NCBI GenBank assembly: GCA_012523465.1
Contig: JAAYIK010000035.1
Coordinates: forward strand, 62,001 to 126,000
Length of the DNA: 64,000 bases
Source of the DNA: Lysobacteraceae bacterium
GTDB taxonomy: Bacteria; Pseudomonadota; Gammaproteobacteria; Nitrococcales; AK92
Direction: 5' to 3'
Of the stretch, positions 44,198-53,043 are shown one piece after another; the stretch's first letter is position 1; each line of letters starts with the position of its first letter. Made by a program: the position numbers and the translations under genes. The notes below the pieces were generated by a model, which worked only from the letters and a program-made list of their open reading frames with translations, was not told where the DNA came from and searched no databases.

Positions 44198-45061
44198 TTG
44201 AGCCTGCTCCAGACCGCCTTAGCCAGTCCCGTCATGCACAAGCTGGTCAGCAGCGCCCTCCTGATCGTGGCTGCGACGCTGGCCTACCGCTTCGCTGCTG
44301 CCAGCATACGGCGGGTGGAATGGTCCTCGCAGGAAGTCCGTCGCCGCTGGCTGGTGATGGCGCGCAACGTGGCCGTGCTGACCTGCCTGTTGCTGCTGGT
44401 GATCATCTGGGCCGAGCAGTTGCGCACCCTGGCGCTGTCGGTGGTCGCCTTCGCTGCCGCCATCATCATTTCCACCAAGGAGCTGTTGATGTGCTTCACC
44501 GGTGGTCTGCTGCGCTCCAGCACGGCCATGTTCGGTATCGGCGACCGCATCGAGGTCAAGAAGCTGCGCGGTGACGTGATTGACCTCACCCTGTTCACCA
44601 CCACGGTGTTGGAAGTGGGACCGGAGCAGCTGTCCCATCAGCATACTGGGCGGGTTATCGTGCTGCCGAACTCGGTGTTCCTGGGCGAGCCGGTCGTCAA
44701 TGAGAGCTACATGGAAGACTATGTGCTGCACACCACGGTGCTGCCGATCTCGCGCAAGGACGACTGGGGCCGGATCGAGCGGCATTTGCTGCAGGCAGCC
44801 CGGGACGCCTGCGGCGAGTTCATCGACGCGGCCAGCCGCCACATCGCCCGCATTGGTCGCTTGCGGGGGATAGACGTGCCGTCGGCGCAGCCAAAGGTCA
44901 CCCTGCAGTTCCCCAAGCCGGACGAGATCAACCTGGTGCTGCGTTTCCCGGTGCCGGCTCGCGCCAAGAGCCGGGTGGAGCAGCGCATACTGCGGCGCTT
45001 CCTGGAGCTGGAAGCGGCCAGTGGTGGCGCCAACGTCCAGACGACCACGGAGCAGTCATGA
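44198..45061 (+). CDS. MscS-family mechanosensitive channel-like protein
   Basis: The 287-residue membrane protein probably starts at TTG 44198 with GAGG 8 nt upstream. Two or three helices precede the MscS pore region (AAAIIISTKELLMCFTGGLL) and the beta domain (FGIGDRIEVKKLRGDVIDLTLF, then GRVIVLPNSVFLGEPVVNES). It should open under membrane tension or act as a small-conductance channel. Its stop overlaps an ATG of the following dehydrogenase gene, suggesting co-transcription. Confidence 0.85.
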   Translation: MSLLQTALASPVMHKLVSSALLIVAATLAYRFAAASIRRVEWSSQEVRRRWLVMARNVAVLTCLLLLVIIWAEQLRTLALSVVAFAAAIIISTKELLMCFTGGLLRSSTAMFGIGDRIEVKKLRGDVIDLTLFTTTVLEVGPEQLSHQHTGRVIVLPNSVFLGEPVVNESYMEDYVLHTTVLPISRKDDWGRIERHLLQAARDACGEFIDAASRHIARIGRLRGIDVPSAQPKVTLQFPKPDEINLVLRFPVPARAKSRVEQRILRRFLELEAASGGANVQTTTEQS

Positions 45062-45114
45062 CGGCGCGGCGGGCAAGTCGGCCGGCTTACGCTGATCCGG
45101 TCGAGGTATGGAGC

Positions 45115-46554
45115 ATGGCCGAGCGAGTGATACCAGAGCAGGTGCGGCAGCGGTTGCTGACAACGCTGACACGACAGCTGGGCGACGCCCATGTGCTCAC
45201 GGCGCCTGCCGAAATGGCTCCTTATTTGAGCGAGCGGCGCGGCCTCTACCAGGGTCAGGCGCTGGCCGTGGCACGGCCGGGGACGACGGCGGAGGTCGCC
45301 TTCGTGGTCGAAGCCTGTCGGGAGCATGGAGTGCCGCTGGTGCCGCAGGGGGGCAATACCGGTCTGGTGGGCGGGGCGGTGCCCCAGGGCGGCCTGGTGG
45401 TGGCGCTGGCGCGGCTCAACCGCATCCGCCAGGTGGACCCGGTCAACTTCACCATCACCGTCGAGGCCGGCTGCATCTTGCAGGCGGTGCAGGAAGCCGC
45501 CGATCAGGTCGATCGCCTGTTCCCCTTGGCGCTGGCGGCGCAGGGCTCGTGCCAGATCGGCGGCAACCTGGCTACCAACGCCGGCGGCACCAACGTGCTG
45601 CACTACGGCAATGCCCGCGATCTGGTGTTAGGGCTGGAAGTGGTGCTGGCCGACGGCCGGGTTTGGAACGGCCTGTCGGGCCTGCGCAAGGACAACACCG
45701 GCTACGACCTGAAGCACCTGTTCCTCGGCTCCGAGGGGACGCTGGGCATCATCACCGCCGCCGTGCTCAAGCTGTTTCCCAAGCCGCGCCAGCGCCAAGT
45801 GGCCTTCGTCGGCTGCCGCGGCGCACACCAGGTCCTGGAGCTGTTCGCCCGCCTGCGGGCGGCGGCCGGCGATGTCTTGACCGGTTTCGAGTACATGTCA
45901 GCCTTCTCGCTGGAGCTGGTCGCGCGCCACATCCCCGGCGCCAGGCGGCCGCTGGCAGGCGAGCACGGCGCCTATGCCTTGATCGAGCTGAGCTCGCCTG
46001 ATCCGGCGGCGGACCTCGGCGGCCGCCTGGAGGCCGTGCTGGGCCGCGCCCTGGAGGACGGGGTGATCGTGGACGCCACCCTGGCCGCCAGCGAAGCGCA
46101 GGGACAGGCGCTCTGGCGGCTGCGGGAGAGCGTGCCCGAGGCGCAGACGCGCGAGGGCGGCTCCATCAAGCACGATGTGTCGGTGCCGGTGTCTCGGGTG
46201 GCGGAGTTCATCGAACGGGCGAGCGCGGCCTGCGAGCAAGCCTTGCCCGGGATCAGGGTCTGCGCCTTCGGGCACGTCGGCGACGGCAACATCCACTTCA
46301 ACCTGACCCAGCCGACGGGCATGGAGAAGCAGGCCTTTCTGCGGCAGTGGGGAGCCTTCAACCGGCTGGTGCACGACATCGCGGTCGCCATGGGTGGCTC
46401 CATCTCGGCCGAGCATGGCATCGGGCTGCTTAAGCGCGAGGAGCTGCGCCGCTATAAGGATCCGGTGGCGCTGGACCTGATGCGCACGCTGAAACAGGCG
46501 CTGGATCCACAAGGGCTACTTAATCCAGGCAAGGTGCTGCCACCGGCGGATTGA
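45115..46554 (+). CDS. FAD-linked D-2-hydroxyacid dehydrogenase (D-2-hydroxyglutarate dehydrogenase/GlcD family)
   Basis: The 479-residue flavoprotein has the PCMH FAD-binding domain (VPLVPQGGNTGLVGGAVP, GCQ-type SCQIGGNLATNAGGTNVLHY, HLFLGSEGTLGIITAAVLKL) and the C-terminal cap with the metal-binding GHVGDGNIHFNL and ISAEHGIG. It oxidises a D-2-hydroxyacid, most likely D-2-hydroxyglutarate or D-lactate. GAGG lies 8 nt before ATG 45115. An ATG at 45058 overlapping the MscS stop (ATGA) is a real alternative giving 498 residues. Confidence 0.9.
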   Translation: MAERVIPEQVRQRLLTTLTRQLGDAHVLTAPAEMAPYLSERRGLYQGQALAVARPGTTAEVAFVVEACREHGVPLVPQGGNTGLVGGAVPQGGLVVALARLNRIRQVDPVNFTITVEAGCILQAVQEAADQVDRLFPLALAAQGSCQIGGNLATNAGGTNVLHYGNARDLVLGLEVVLADGRVWNGLSGLRKDNTGYDLKHLFLGSEGTLGIITAAVLKLFPKPRQRQVAFVGCRGAHQVLELFARLRAAAGDVLTGFEYMSAFSLELVARHIPGARRPLAGEHGAYALIELSSPDPAADLGGRLEAVLGRALEDGVIVDATLAASEAQGQALWRLRESVPEAQTREGGSIKHDVSVPVSRVAEFIERASAACEQALPGIRVCAFGHVGDGNIHFNLTQPTGMEKQAFLRQWGAFNRLVHDIAVAMGGSISAEHGIGLLKREELRRYKDPVALDLMRTLKQALDPQGLLNPGKVLPPAD

Positions 46555-46570
46555 GCGCGGTCGCGCCTAC

Positions 46571-47004
46571 CTAGCCCTGGCAGTGCTGGCCGCCAGGGCG
46601 GGAGAGGCGCTGCAGCAGCTCGCCGGCCAGGCCGTAGGACGCCATGGCCGCTGCCACGTCGGCCTGCGCCAGCATGCCGACCGGCGTGCCATCGAGATTC
46701 AGCACCACCAGGCGGCGCACTTGCTGTTGCATCATCAGCTCGATTGCCTCGTACAGCGTGTCGGTAGTGCGGCAAGTCAGCGGTTCGCGGCTCATGCAGG
46801 CTGTCACCGGCGCGTCGGGGCCGAGGCCGATGGCGACGGCGCGACAGACGATGTCGCGGTCGGTAACGATGCCGCACAGGCCGTCTTGGTCCATCACCGG
46901 CAGCGCCCGACGTCGTGCTCCAGCATCAGTCGTGCCGCGTGGCGGACGCTGTCGGCGCAATGCACGCTGCTAAGCCCGCGCGACATCACCTCAATGACCT
47001 GCAT
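46571..47004 (-). pseudogene. Two-CBS-domain protein, single-base frameshift
   Basis: From ATG 47004 the frame reads MQVIEVMSRGLSSVHCADSV and RHAARLMLEHDVG, then hits a stop. The continuation ALPVMDQDGLCGIVTDRDIV lies in another frame and runs through a second CBS repeat (PVTACMSREPLTCRTTDTL, QVRRLVVLNLDGTPVGML) to 46571. One G missing from a run near 46906-46908 accounts for the break. The repaired product of 144 residues is a normal stand-alone CBS pair that binds adenine nucleotides. Confidence 0.78.
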
Positions 47005-47036
47005 GCCATTCTCCGCAGACCGTCGTTGCCGCGTCC

Positions 47037-47483
47037 CTACAAGCGTTCCGGCAGATGGGAGCGCAGCTTGTCGGCCCGCAGCTTGCTCAGATCCTTGGCC
47101 AGCTCCAGCGTAATCTTGGCGCGGGTGTTGTCATCCAGCTCTTCGCGCAGTAGCCCGAGGAACTCCGGCCCCGCAGCAACGATGAGTCGGGCATAGCGCT
47201 TCTCGAGCGCGCCGCGCCGCAGCTGGCTGGCCACTTCCTTGGCAAAGCGGCGCGCCAGCACCCGGTCCGGCTTTTCCGGCGGCTCGTAATCGTTGCCAGG
47301 ATGGTAGTTGTTGGCGCCCAGTTCCAGGCGCCGGGTCTGCTCGCTGGTGTAAATGTCCCCGGGATGCAGCCGGGCTTGACTGTCGGCCAGGGCCATCAGT
47401 TCTGTCAACGGTCCGATGCGGGACTCGGCTTTGAACACGCGAGCGCGCGCGGAATCGGCGACCACGACCCAAGCAGCATCCAT
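47037..47483 (-). CDS. Host-attachment-type protein (Host_attach family)
   Basis: The 148-residue protein starts MDAAWVVVADSARARVF with GGAGG 5 nt upstream. The mid-section FAKEVASQLRRGALEKRYAR followed by LIVAAGPEFLGLLREEL is characteristic of the family first noted in plant-associated bacteria as needed for host attachment; it resembles the archaeal release-factor-like baeRF fold. Its molecular role is unclear and it is common in non-symbionts. Neighbouring CBS and DUF2267 genes form a group often seen together in stress-type clusters. Confidence 0.83.
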   Translation of the reverse strand: MDAAWVVVADSARARVFKAESRIGPLTELMALADSQARLHPGDIYTSEQTRRLELGANNYHPGNDYEPPEKPDRVLARRFAKEVASQLRRGALEKRYARLIVAAGPEFLGLLREELDDNTRAKITLELAKDLSKLRADKLRSHLPERL

Positions 47484-47653
47484 AAGAACCTCCGCCATTG
47501 GTAGCTTAGAACCCACACTTGGCTAGATGGCGGCGGCCGCGGCAAAGCCAAGATCCCTGCCCGGCCCGGCCAGTCGGGCACAGGACGCTTGTGGTGGCCG
47601 CCTGCTGCCTGCATGTCGATGTCCACGGGTAGACGAAACGTAAGGAGGCGCTC

Positions 47654-47863
47654 ATGTTGCAGCACATGGAGGCGGCCTGCCCGGAGTGCCCGGGCGGCCG
47701 GTTGTGGATGGACATCGAGGTCGACGAACGCGGCAGCCAGCTATTCCCGGACGGCGCGATCATGCGCGAGCTGCGCTGCGAAGCCTGCCGCGTTGCGGTC
47801 CTGGTCACCCTCAACGGGGCCGGCAATGAGCTGCCCCTGATTCCAGTGCCGGTGAAGCATTGA
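47654..47863 (+). CDS. Small zinc-ribbon-like hypothetical protein
   Basis: The 69-residue protein MLQHMEAACPECPGGRLW has AAGGAGG 5 nt before the ATG. Two cysteine pairs, CPEC near residue 9 and CEAC near residue 42, could form a zinc ribbon. The middle is acidic and the C-terminus hydrophobic (LITLNG-like VLVTLNGAGNELPLIPVP). No family is known. The DUF2267 gene follows 24 bp later in the same direction, so co-transcription is likely. Confidence 0.65.
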   Translation: MLQHMEAACPECPGGRLWMDIEVDERGSQLFPDGAIMRELRCEACRVAVLVTLNGAGNELPLIPVPVKH

Positions 47864-47887
47864 GGCGGCCGCCATGGAAGCACAGCA

Positions 47888-48271
47888 ATGCAATGGCAAG
47901 ATTTCATCAGTCGCGTCCAGCAGCGAGCCAACATCCGGACGCCGGATGAGGCGCTGGATCTCATCCGCACCACGTTCGAGGTCCTCAGCGAACGCTTGCA
48001 GGACGAGGATGCGAGCACTGCGCTGGATCCGCTGGCGGGCATGCTGCGCGACTACCTGGACCTGGGCCATGGCGAGCCCCTGGATGTCGAGGCTTTCGTC
48101 CAGCGGATCGCCGAGCAGGAAGGAATCAGTGCCCAGCAGGCACGGGAGCAGGCGCGGGCGGTGCTCGAGGTCGCCTGTGAGCTGGCAGGCCAGGATGAGG
48201 ACGAAGGCGTCCTGCAGCTGCTGACGCTGGAATACCAGGAGCTGTTCGGTCGGCCTGGCCGGGGCCACTGA
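47888..48271 (+). CDS. DUF2267 domain protein
   Basis: The 127-residue soluble helical protein MQWQDFISRVQQRANIRTPD has the DUF2267 pattern of TPDEALDLIRTTFEVLSERL and a second half-repeat with FVQRIAEQEGISAQQAREQA. Members occur with CBS-domain and other stress-related proteins, as here, and have no defined biochemistry. A large hairpin terminator follows. Confidence 0.8.
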   Translation: MQWQDFISRVQQRANIRTPDEALDLIRTTFEVLSERLQDEDASTALDPLAGMLRDYLDLGHGEPLDVEAFVQRIAEQEGISAQQAREQARAVLEVACELAGQDEDEGVLQLLTLEYQELFGRPGRGH

Positions 48272-48286
48272 TGGCGGGCTCGCAGG

Positions 48287-48332
48287 GGCGCCCCCTTGCG
48301 GCCGGCAGGTGAGCCGGCCACAAGGGGGCGCC
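48287..48332. terminator. Large bidirectional hairpin between DUF2267 and uraA genes
   Basis: GGCGCCCCCTTG (48287-48298) pairs with 48321-48332. Inside it, after one mismatch, GGCCGGC (48300-48306) pairs with 48313-48319, closing a 6-nt loop. The 20-bp imperfect stem lies between convergent genes and is followed on the + strand by TTGGCTTT. Confidence 0.7.
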
Positions 48333-48338
48333 TTGGCT

Positions 48339-49607
48339 TTAGGCCGCGGGTTCCCGGTCGAGCATCCGCCCATGCCAGCCCTGGCCGCCGGGTAGCAGCA
48401 GGTTGAGTAGGATGGCGACCACGCCGCACAGCGAGATGCCCTTGAGAGCGACGTCACCGGAGCCGATCACCATGCCGCCGATGCCGAACACCAGCGTCAC
48501 CGACACGATGACCAGGTTGCGCGCCTCCGACAGGTCGACCTGATGGCGGATCAGGGTGTTCAGCCCCACCACGGCGATGGAGCCGAACAGCAGACAAAGA
48601 ATGCCGCCCATGACCGGTACCGGGATGCTGTGCAGCGCGGCGCCGAACTTGCCCACGAAGGCGAGCAGAATGGCGAAGCCCGCTGCCCATAGCATGATGC
48701 GCGGGTTGAAGTTGCGCGTCAGCATCACCGCCCCGGTCACTTCCGAATAGGTGGTGTTGGGTGGGCCGCCGAACAGGGCAGCGGCCGAGGTGGCCAGGCC
48801 GTCGCCCAGCAGGGTGCGGTGCAGGCCTGGTTTCCGCATGTAGTTGTTGTTGGTTGCCGCGCTGATGGCCAGCATGTCACCGACGTGCTCGATGACCGGG
48901 GCGATGGCGACCGGGATCATGAACAGGATGGCGCCCCAGTGCAGCTCGGGGGCGACGAACTTGGGCATGGCCAGCCAGGGCGCGGCGGCGATCGGGGAGA
49001 AGTCGACTACACCCAGCAGCCAGGCCAGCGCGTAGCCGACCGCGATTCCGGCCAGGATGGGCACCAGCCGGAACAGGCCGCGTCCGACGATGGCCACGAT
49101 CAGGGTGGTCAGCAGCGCCGGCAGGGAAATCAGCAACGCCGTGCCGTAGGGGATGAGCTGGGCACTGGCGTCGCCAGTCTTGCCCATCACCATGTTGGCG
49201 GCCACCGGAGACAGGCCGAGGCCGATGCACATGATCACCGGCCCCACCACCACCGGCGGCAGCAGCCGGTCGATCAGCCCCACGCCCTTTACCCTCACCG
49301 CGGCTGCCAGCGCCACATAGACCAGCCCGGCCGCGACCAGGCCACCCAGCGTGGCCGGCAGGCCGAAATCGTTGGTGGCGGCCAGGATGGGCGCGATGAA
49401 GGCGAAGCTGGAGGCCAGGAAAATCGGGACCCGGTTGCCGGTGATGAGATGAAAGATGAGCGTGCCGACGCCAGCGGTGAACAGCGCGACATTGGGGTCC
49501 ATGCCGGTGACGAGTGGCATCAGCACCAGCGCGCCGAAGGCCACGAACAGCATTTGCGAGCCGGCCAGGGCTTGCCGCCAGACGGGGTCACGAGGCTGTG
49601 CTTGCAT
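48339..49607 (-). CDS. uraA: Uracil permease, NCS2/UraA family
   Basis: The 422-residue membrane protein has about 14 hydrophobic segments and the NCS2 signatures: AGSQMLFVAFGALVLMPLVT at the N-terminus (a Gln/His-type motif 1 region), VIEHVGDMLAISAATNNNYM with the substrate-binding Glu, and the GLATSAAALFGGPPNTTYSE loop. It imports uracil by proton symport. It lies 3 bp after upp in the same operon, the standard pyrimidine-salvage arrangement, which favours uracil over xanthine. Confidence 0.93.
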   Translation of the reverse strand: MQAQPRDPVWRQALAGSQMLFVAFGALVLMPLVTGMDPNVALFTAGVGTLIFHLITGNRVPIFLASSFAFIAPILAATNDFGLPATLGGLVAAGLVYVALAAAVRVKGVGLIDRLLPPVVVGPVIMCIGLGLSPVAANMVMGKTGDASAQLIPYGTALLISLPALLTTLIVAIVGRGLFRLVPILAGIAVGYALAWLLGVVDFSPIAAAPWLAMPKFVAPELHWGAILFMIPVAIAPVIEHVGDMLAISAATNNNYMRKPGLHRTLLGDGLATSAAALFGGPPNTTYSEVTGAVMLTRNFNPRIMLWAAGFAILLAFVGKFGAALHSIPVPVMGGILCLLFGSIAVVGLNTLIRHQVDLSEARNLVIVSVTLVFGIGGMVIGSGDVALKGISLCGVVAILLNLLLPGGQGWHGRMLDREPAA

Positions 49608-49610
49608 GGG

Positions 49611-50249
49611 TCAGATGTCCTTTTGTTTGGTGCCAAAAATGCGGTCCCCGGCATCGCCCAGGCCGGGGATGATATAGCCGTGCTCGTTCAGCCCCTGGTC
49701 GATGGCCGCAGTGTAGATGGTCACGTCCGGATGCGCCTGCTCGACCGCCGCGATGCCTTCGGGCGCGGCCACTAATACCAGCGCGCGGATGCGGCGAGCG
49801 CCGGCCTTCTTGAGCAGGTCGATCGTGGCGATCATGGTGCCACCGGTGGCCAGCATGGGATCGACGATCATGGCCAGCCGCTGGTCCATCTGCGGCACCA
49901 GCCGTTCCAGGTAAGTCTGCGCCTGCAGGGTTTCCTCGTTGCGGACCACACCGACCACGCTCACCTTGGCGCCCGGGATCAGCCGCAGCACGCCGTCCAG
50001 CATGCCGATGCCGGCCCGCAGTATGGGCACCACGGTAATCTTCTTGCCGGCGATCTTCTCCGCCTGCATCGGCCCTGACCAGGCCTCGACGGTGTAGGTC
50101 TCCAGCGGCAAGTCTTTGGTGGCTTCATAGGTCAGCAGGGCGCTGATTTCCTGCGCCAGCTCGCGGAAATTCTTGGTGCTCATGTCGGCTCGGCGCATCA
50201 GGCCGAGCTTGTGGCGGATCAGGGGGTGGCGGATTTCATGTACGGGCAT
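49611..50249 (-). CDS. upp: Uracil phosphoribosyltransferase
   Basis: The 212-residue enzyme starts [19 protein letters not shown] with GGAG 8 nt upstream of 50249. The PRPP-binding motif is [19 protein letters not shown] and the uracil-binding C-terminus is [18 protein letters not shown]. It converts uracil and PRPP to UMP. Length matches E. coli Upp (208 residues). It is co-transcribed with uraA. Confidence 0.97.
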   Translation of the reverse strand: MPVHEIRHPLIRHKLGLMRRADMSTKNFRELAQEISALLTYEATKDLPLETYTVEAWSGPMQAEKIAGKKITVVPILRAGIGMLDGVLRLIPGAKVSVVGVVRNEETLQAQTYLERLVPQMDQRLAMIVDPMLATGGTMIATIDLLKKAGARRIRALVLVAAPEGIAAVEQAHPDVTIYTAAIDQGLNEHGYIIPGLGDAGDRIFGTKQKDI

Positions 50250-50425
50250 AGGGCGACTCCGGCGGCAAAAAAACGAGCGTAGAGTAATGCATTCTTCCCG
50301 CGCAGGCATGTGCGTGATGGCCTGGCCTGCCGGGCCCGCGTTTGAGCTGGCCGCCGTCACCGGGCATGATGGGGCGCGATCGGCTCGCATCCTGCGGGCA
50401 TCCGTGCACTATCGGGAGTTGGTCA

Positions 50426-50866
50426 ATGTCATTTTACGTCTATCTCTCCGGCGAAATTCACACCAACTGGCGCCAGCAGATCATAGAGGGCGCCCGGGCC
50501 CACGACCTGGATGTGGTCTTCACCGGGCCCGTCACCGATCATGACGCCAGCGACGCTGCCGGCGATTGCCTCGGCGCGGAGAGCAATCCATTTTGGCGCG
50601 ATCACAAGTCGGCCAAGGTAAACGCCATCCGCACCAGAACCCTTATCGAGCAGGCCGATTTGGTGGTGATCCGCTTCGGCGATAAGTACAAGCAGTGGAA
50701 CGCGGCCTTCGATGCTGGCTACTGCGCTGCTCTCGGTAAGCCCTATATTACCCTGCACTCGGAAGAGCTCGTGCATCCGCTGAAGGAGGTGGACGCCGCG
50801 GCCATGGCTTGGGCGACCAAGCCCGAGCAGGTGGTCGAGATCCTGCGCTACGTGCTGCAGCCCTGA
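50426..50866 (+). CDS. YtoQ family protein
   Basis: The 146-residue protein MSFYVYLSGEIHTNWRQQII has GGGAG 7 nt upstream. The family pattern is complete: VVFTGPVTDHDASDAAGDCL, ESNPFWRDHKSAKVNAIRTR, DLVVIRFGDKYKQWNAAFDA and YITLHSEELVHPLKEVDAAA. YtoQ proteins look like a nucleoside-2-deoxyribosyltransferase-type fold, but no activity is established. The gene is single. Confidence 0.9.
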   Translation: MSFYVYLSGEIHTNWRQQIIEGARAHDLDVVFTGPVTDHDASDAAGDCLGAESNPFWRDHKSAKVNAIRTRTLIEQADLVVIRFGDKYKQWNAAFDAGYCAALGKPYITLHSEELVHPLKEVDAAAMAWATKPEQVVEILRYVLQP

Positions 50867-50939
50867 GTCGTGCGGGGGCTGCTGCCGCGCCCCCGGTTTT
50901 CCCCTATGCTTGTGTCGAAAGCGGCACGCAGGAGGTGGG

Positions 50940-51647
50940 ATGCATCGTCGTTCCTTCATCAAGGCCTGCGCTCTGGCAGCAGGCGCGCTGGCGGCCAATC
51001 CCAGTCTGGCCCTGGCAGGAGGCATGGTGCCTCGGCTTTACCAGCGGGTCCGGCTGGTTGACGGCAAGGGGCTGGCGCTGCGGGCGTCGACATTGCCGCC
51101 GGCGCAGCAGCTGGTGTTTCATTACCCCTATACTGTAACGCCCTGTTTTCTGATCAACCTGGGTCGGCCGGCGCCGGGGCGCAACGGTCTGCGCACCGAG
51201 CAGGGCGTCGCCTACGACTGGCAGGGCGGGGTAGGGCCGCAGCGGTCGCTGGTGGCGTTCTCGGCCATTTGCGCCCACAAGCTGACCCATCCCACCCCGG
51301 CCGTGAGCCATATTTCCTTCCGTCCCCGCCGCAGTGACCACGAGCCCGAGGCCGGCATCATCACCTGCTGCTCGGAGAACAGCCGCTACGATCCGCTGCG
51401 CGGCGCCGAGGTGATCTCCGGCCCGGCGCGGCAGCCGCTAGCGGCCATCATCCTCGAGCATGATCCTCGCGACGATGGCTTGTATGCGGTCGGCACGTTG
51501 GGTGGCGAGCTGTTCCAACGTTTCTTCACCGAGTTCGAGCGCCGCCTCTCCGTGCAGTATCCGAATGGCGGCGCGCAGCAGCTGGTGAGTGGGCAGATCC
51601 CTGCCATCCCGCTGGAGCAATACAGCGCCAATGTCCTGGGCTGCTGA
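50940..51647 (+). CDS. Tat-exported Rieske-like protein with altered second ligand motif
   Basis: The 235-residue protein has a twin-arginine signal (MHRRSFIKACALAAGALAAN). Its Rieske-type region begins FSAICAHKLTHP, with Cys111 and His113. The second box reads ITCCSENSRYDPLRGAEV where a normal Rieske has CPCHGSRFD, so Glu146 stands in the place of the second histidine. The downstream QPLAAIILEHDPRDDGLYAV is typical of this uncharacterised family. It may bind a [2Fe-2S] cluster with unusual ligation or no cluster at all. GGAGG is 4 nt before the ATG. Confidence 0.75.
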   Translation: MHRRSFIKACALAAGALAANPSLALAGGMVPRLYQRVRLVDGKGLALRASTLPPAQQLVFHYPYTVTPCFLINLGRPAPGRNGLRTEQGVAYDWQGGVGPQRSLVAFSAICAHKLTHPTPAVSHISFRPRRSDHEPEAGIITCCSENSRYDPLRGAEVISGPARQPLAAIILEHDPRDDGLYAVGTLGGELFQRFFTEFERRLSVQYPNGGAQQLVSGQIPAIPLEQYSANVLGC

Positions 51648-51662
51648 GCGCGCTGCCACGGC

Positions 51663-52349
51663 TCAGACCCCGCTCGGCTCGGCGCCGTTGCGCAGCAGCT
51701 CCAGCAGCTGCTGGTGGCCGCGCCGGGCGGCGATGCTGAGGGCCGAATTGCCCGCCCCGTCCTCGGCCGCCGGCTGCAGGCCCAGCTCGATCAGGGTCCG
51801 CGCCATCGCCACGTCGCCGCGCTCCACGGCATGCATCAGCAGCGTCCAGTTGTAGGCGTCGCGCCGGGTCGGGTCGGCGCCCAGCTCCACCAGCTTGCGC
51901 ACCGCCTCGACATGGCCTTTGACGGTGGCCAGCATCAGCGGCGTCCAGCCCAGCCGCACCGTATGATTGGGGTCGGCGCCGGCCGCCACCAGCTGCTCAA
52001 TGGCGGCGACATGGCCTTCGACGGCGGCGTACATCAGCGCCGTGCCCCCCTTGGGATTGGTTCTGTCGCCCTCGGCGCCGTACTCTAGCAGCAGGCCAAT
52101 GATTTCGGTATTGCCGCTCTCAGCGGCCCACATCAGGGCGGTTTTCCCGGCCAGCTGACCCTTCCGGGTGGCGACCTCCGGCGAGACACCGTTGTCCAGC
52201 AGGATGGCCACTCGCTCGGTCTGGCCGTTGCGGATGGCGTCGATCAGGGCATTGGCCGAAGGGTTGGCGGCAGCGGCGCCGCCAAGCAGCAGCGCCAGGG
52301 TCAGCAGAACGCGCGCGCTGAGCAGGATGTGGTTGGTTCTTGCGTGCAT
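51663..52349 (-). CDS. Exported ankyrin-repeat protein
   Basis: The 228-residue protein has a signal peptide (LLSARVLLTLALLLGGAAAA) and five to six ankyrin repeats, for example GKTALMWAAESGNTEIIGLL, GTALMYAAVEGHVAAIEQLV and GWTPLMLATVKGHVEAVRKL. It is a periplasmic protein-interaction module. It lies 18 bp after the peroxiredoxin gene in the same direction, an arrangement reminiscent of catalase/ankyrin pairs where the ankyrin protein supports peroxide defence. Confidence 0.9.
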   Translation of the reverse strand: MHARTNHILLSARVLLTLALLLGGAAAANPSANALIDAIRNGQTERVAILLDNGVSPEVATRKGQLAGKTALMWAAESGNTEIIGLLLEYGAEGDRTNPKGGTALMYAAVEGHVAAIEQLVAAGADPNHTVRLGWTPLMLATVKGHVEAVRKLVELGADPTRRDAYNWTLLMHAVERGDVAMARTLIELGLQPAAEDGAGNSALSIAARRGHQQLLELLRNGAEPSGV

Positions 52350-52367
52350 GCTCGGAAGGTGGCCGGT

Positions 52368-52844
52368 TCAAAGCTGGGCCAGGACGGATTCGGCGCTGCT
52401 TTTGTCCACGCCGCGGTCGTCTATGCCCAGCCACTGGACGATGCCGTCGTCTGCGATCAGGGCGAAGCGGCGGCAGCGGATCCCCATGCCGGCGCTGCGA
52501 AGATCCAGCTCCAGCCCGAGCGCGCGAGTCAGCTCGGCGTTGCCGTCGGCCAGCATGAGGATGGCTTCCGCGTTCTGCGCTTGCTGCCAGGCTCGCAGGA
52601 CGAAGGCATCATTAACCGCCATGCAGGCGATACGATCGACGCCCTTGGCGAGGATTTCGTCGGCCTTCACGACGAAGCCGGGCAGGTGGGCCTGCGAGCA
52701 GCCGGGGGTGAAGGCGCCGGGCACGGCAAAAAGCACCACCCGCTTGCCGGCGAAAACCGCGTCGGAGGTGATGGGCTCGGGCCCGCTTTCCCCCATGGTT
52801 CTGAGCTCGATGTTCGGGATCCTGTCGCCTACTTGGATGGTCAT
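52368..52844 (-). CDS. Peroxiredoxin, Prx5/AhpE-like redoxin
   Basis: The 158-residue enzyme starts MTIQVGDRIPNIELRTM with AGGAG 7 nt upstream. The peroxidatic cysteine is Cys49 in VPGAFTPGCSQAHLPGF, the Prx5 motif; the usual Thr after TP is Gly here. IACMAVNDAFVLRAWQ is also typical. It reduces H2O2 and organic peroxides using a thiol donor. It probably forms an operon with the ankyrin protein. Confidence 0.92.
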   Translation of the reverse strand: MTIQVGDRIPNIELRTMGESGPEPITSDAVFAGKRVVLFAVPGAFTPGCSQAHLPGFVVKADEILAKGVDRIACMAVNDAFVLRAWQQAQNAEAILMLADGNAELTRALGLELDLRSAGMGIRCRRFALIADDGIVQWLGIDDRGVDKSSAESVLAQL

Positions 52845-53043
52845 CGCTTTCTCCTGTTGAGCCTGCGGCATCGGTATCGTTGCCTTGCTGACCGCACGAG
52901 CTCGCCCGCTGACGGCCGGCATGGCGTACCATAAGCCGCTGATGCGGACAGCCCGCTCCCTGCCTCCATAGCATAGCCGTGCTGCGCGCGCCCCGCCCAT
53001 GGCGGTGGGCTTTGCGCGTGGCCTGTCGTCCTGAGGAGAAAAT

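Noticed and set aside
45255..46512. Several long minus-strand frames opposite the D-2-hydroxyacid dehydrogenase
   Set aside because: They mirror codon structure of the conserved flavoprotein gene and carry no domain or start signal.
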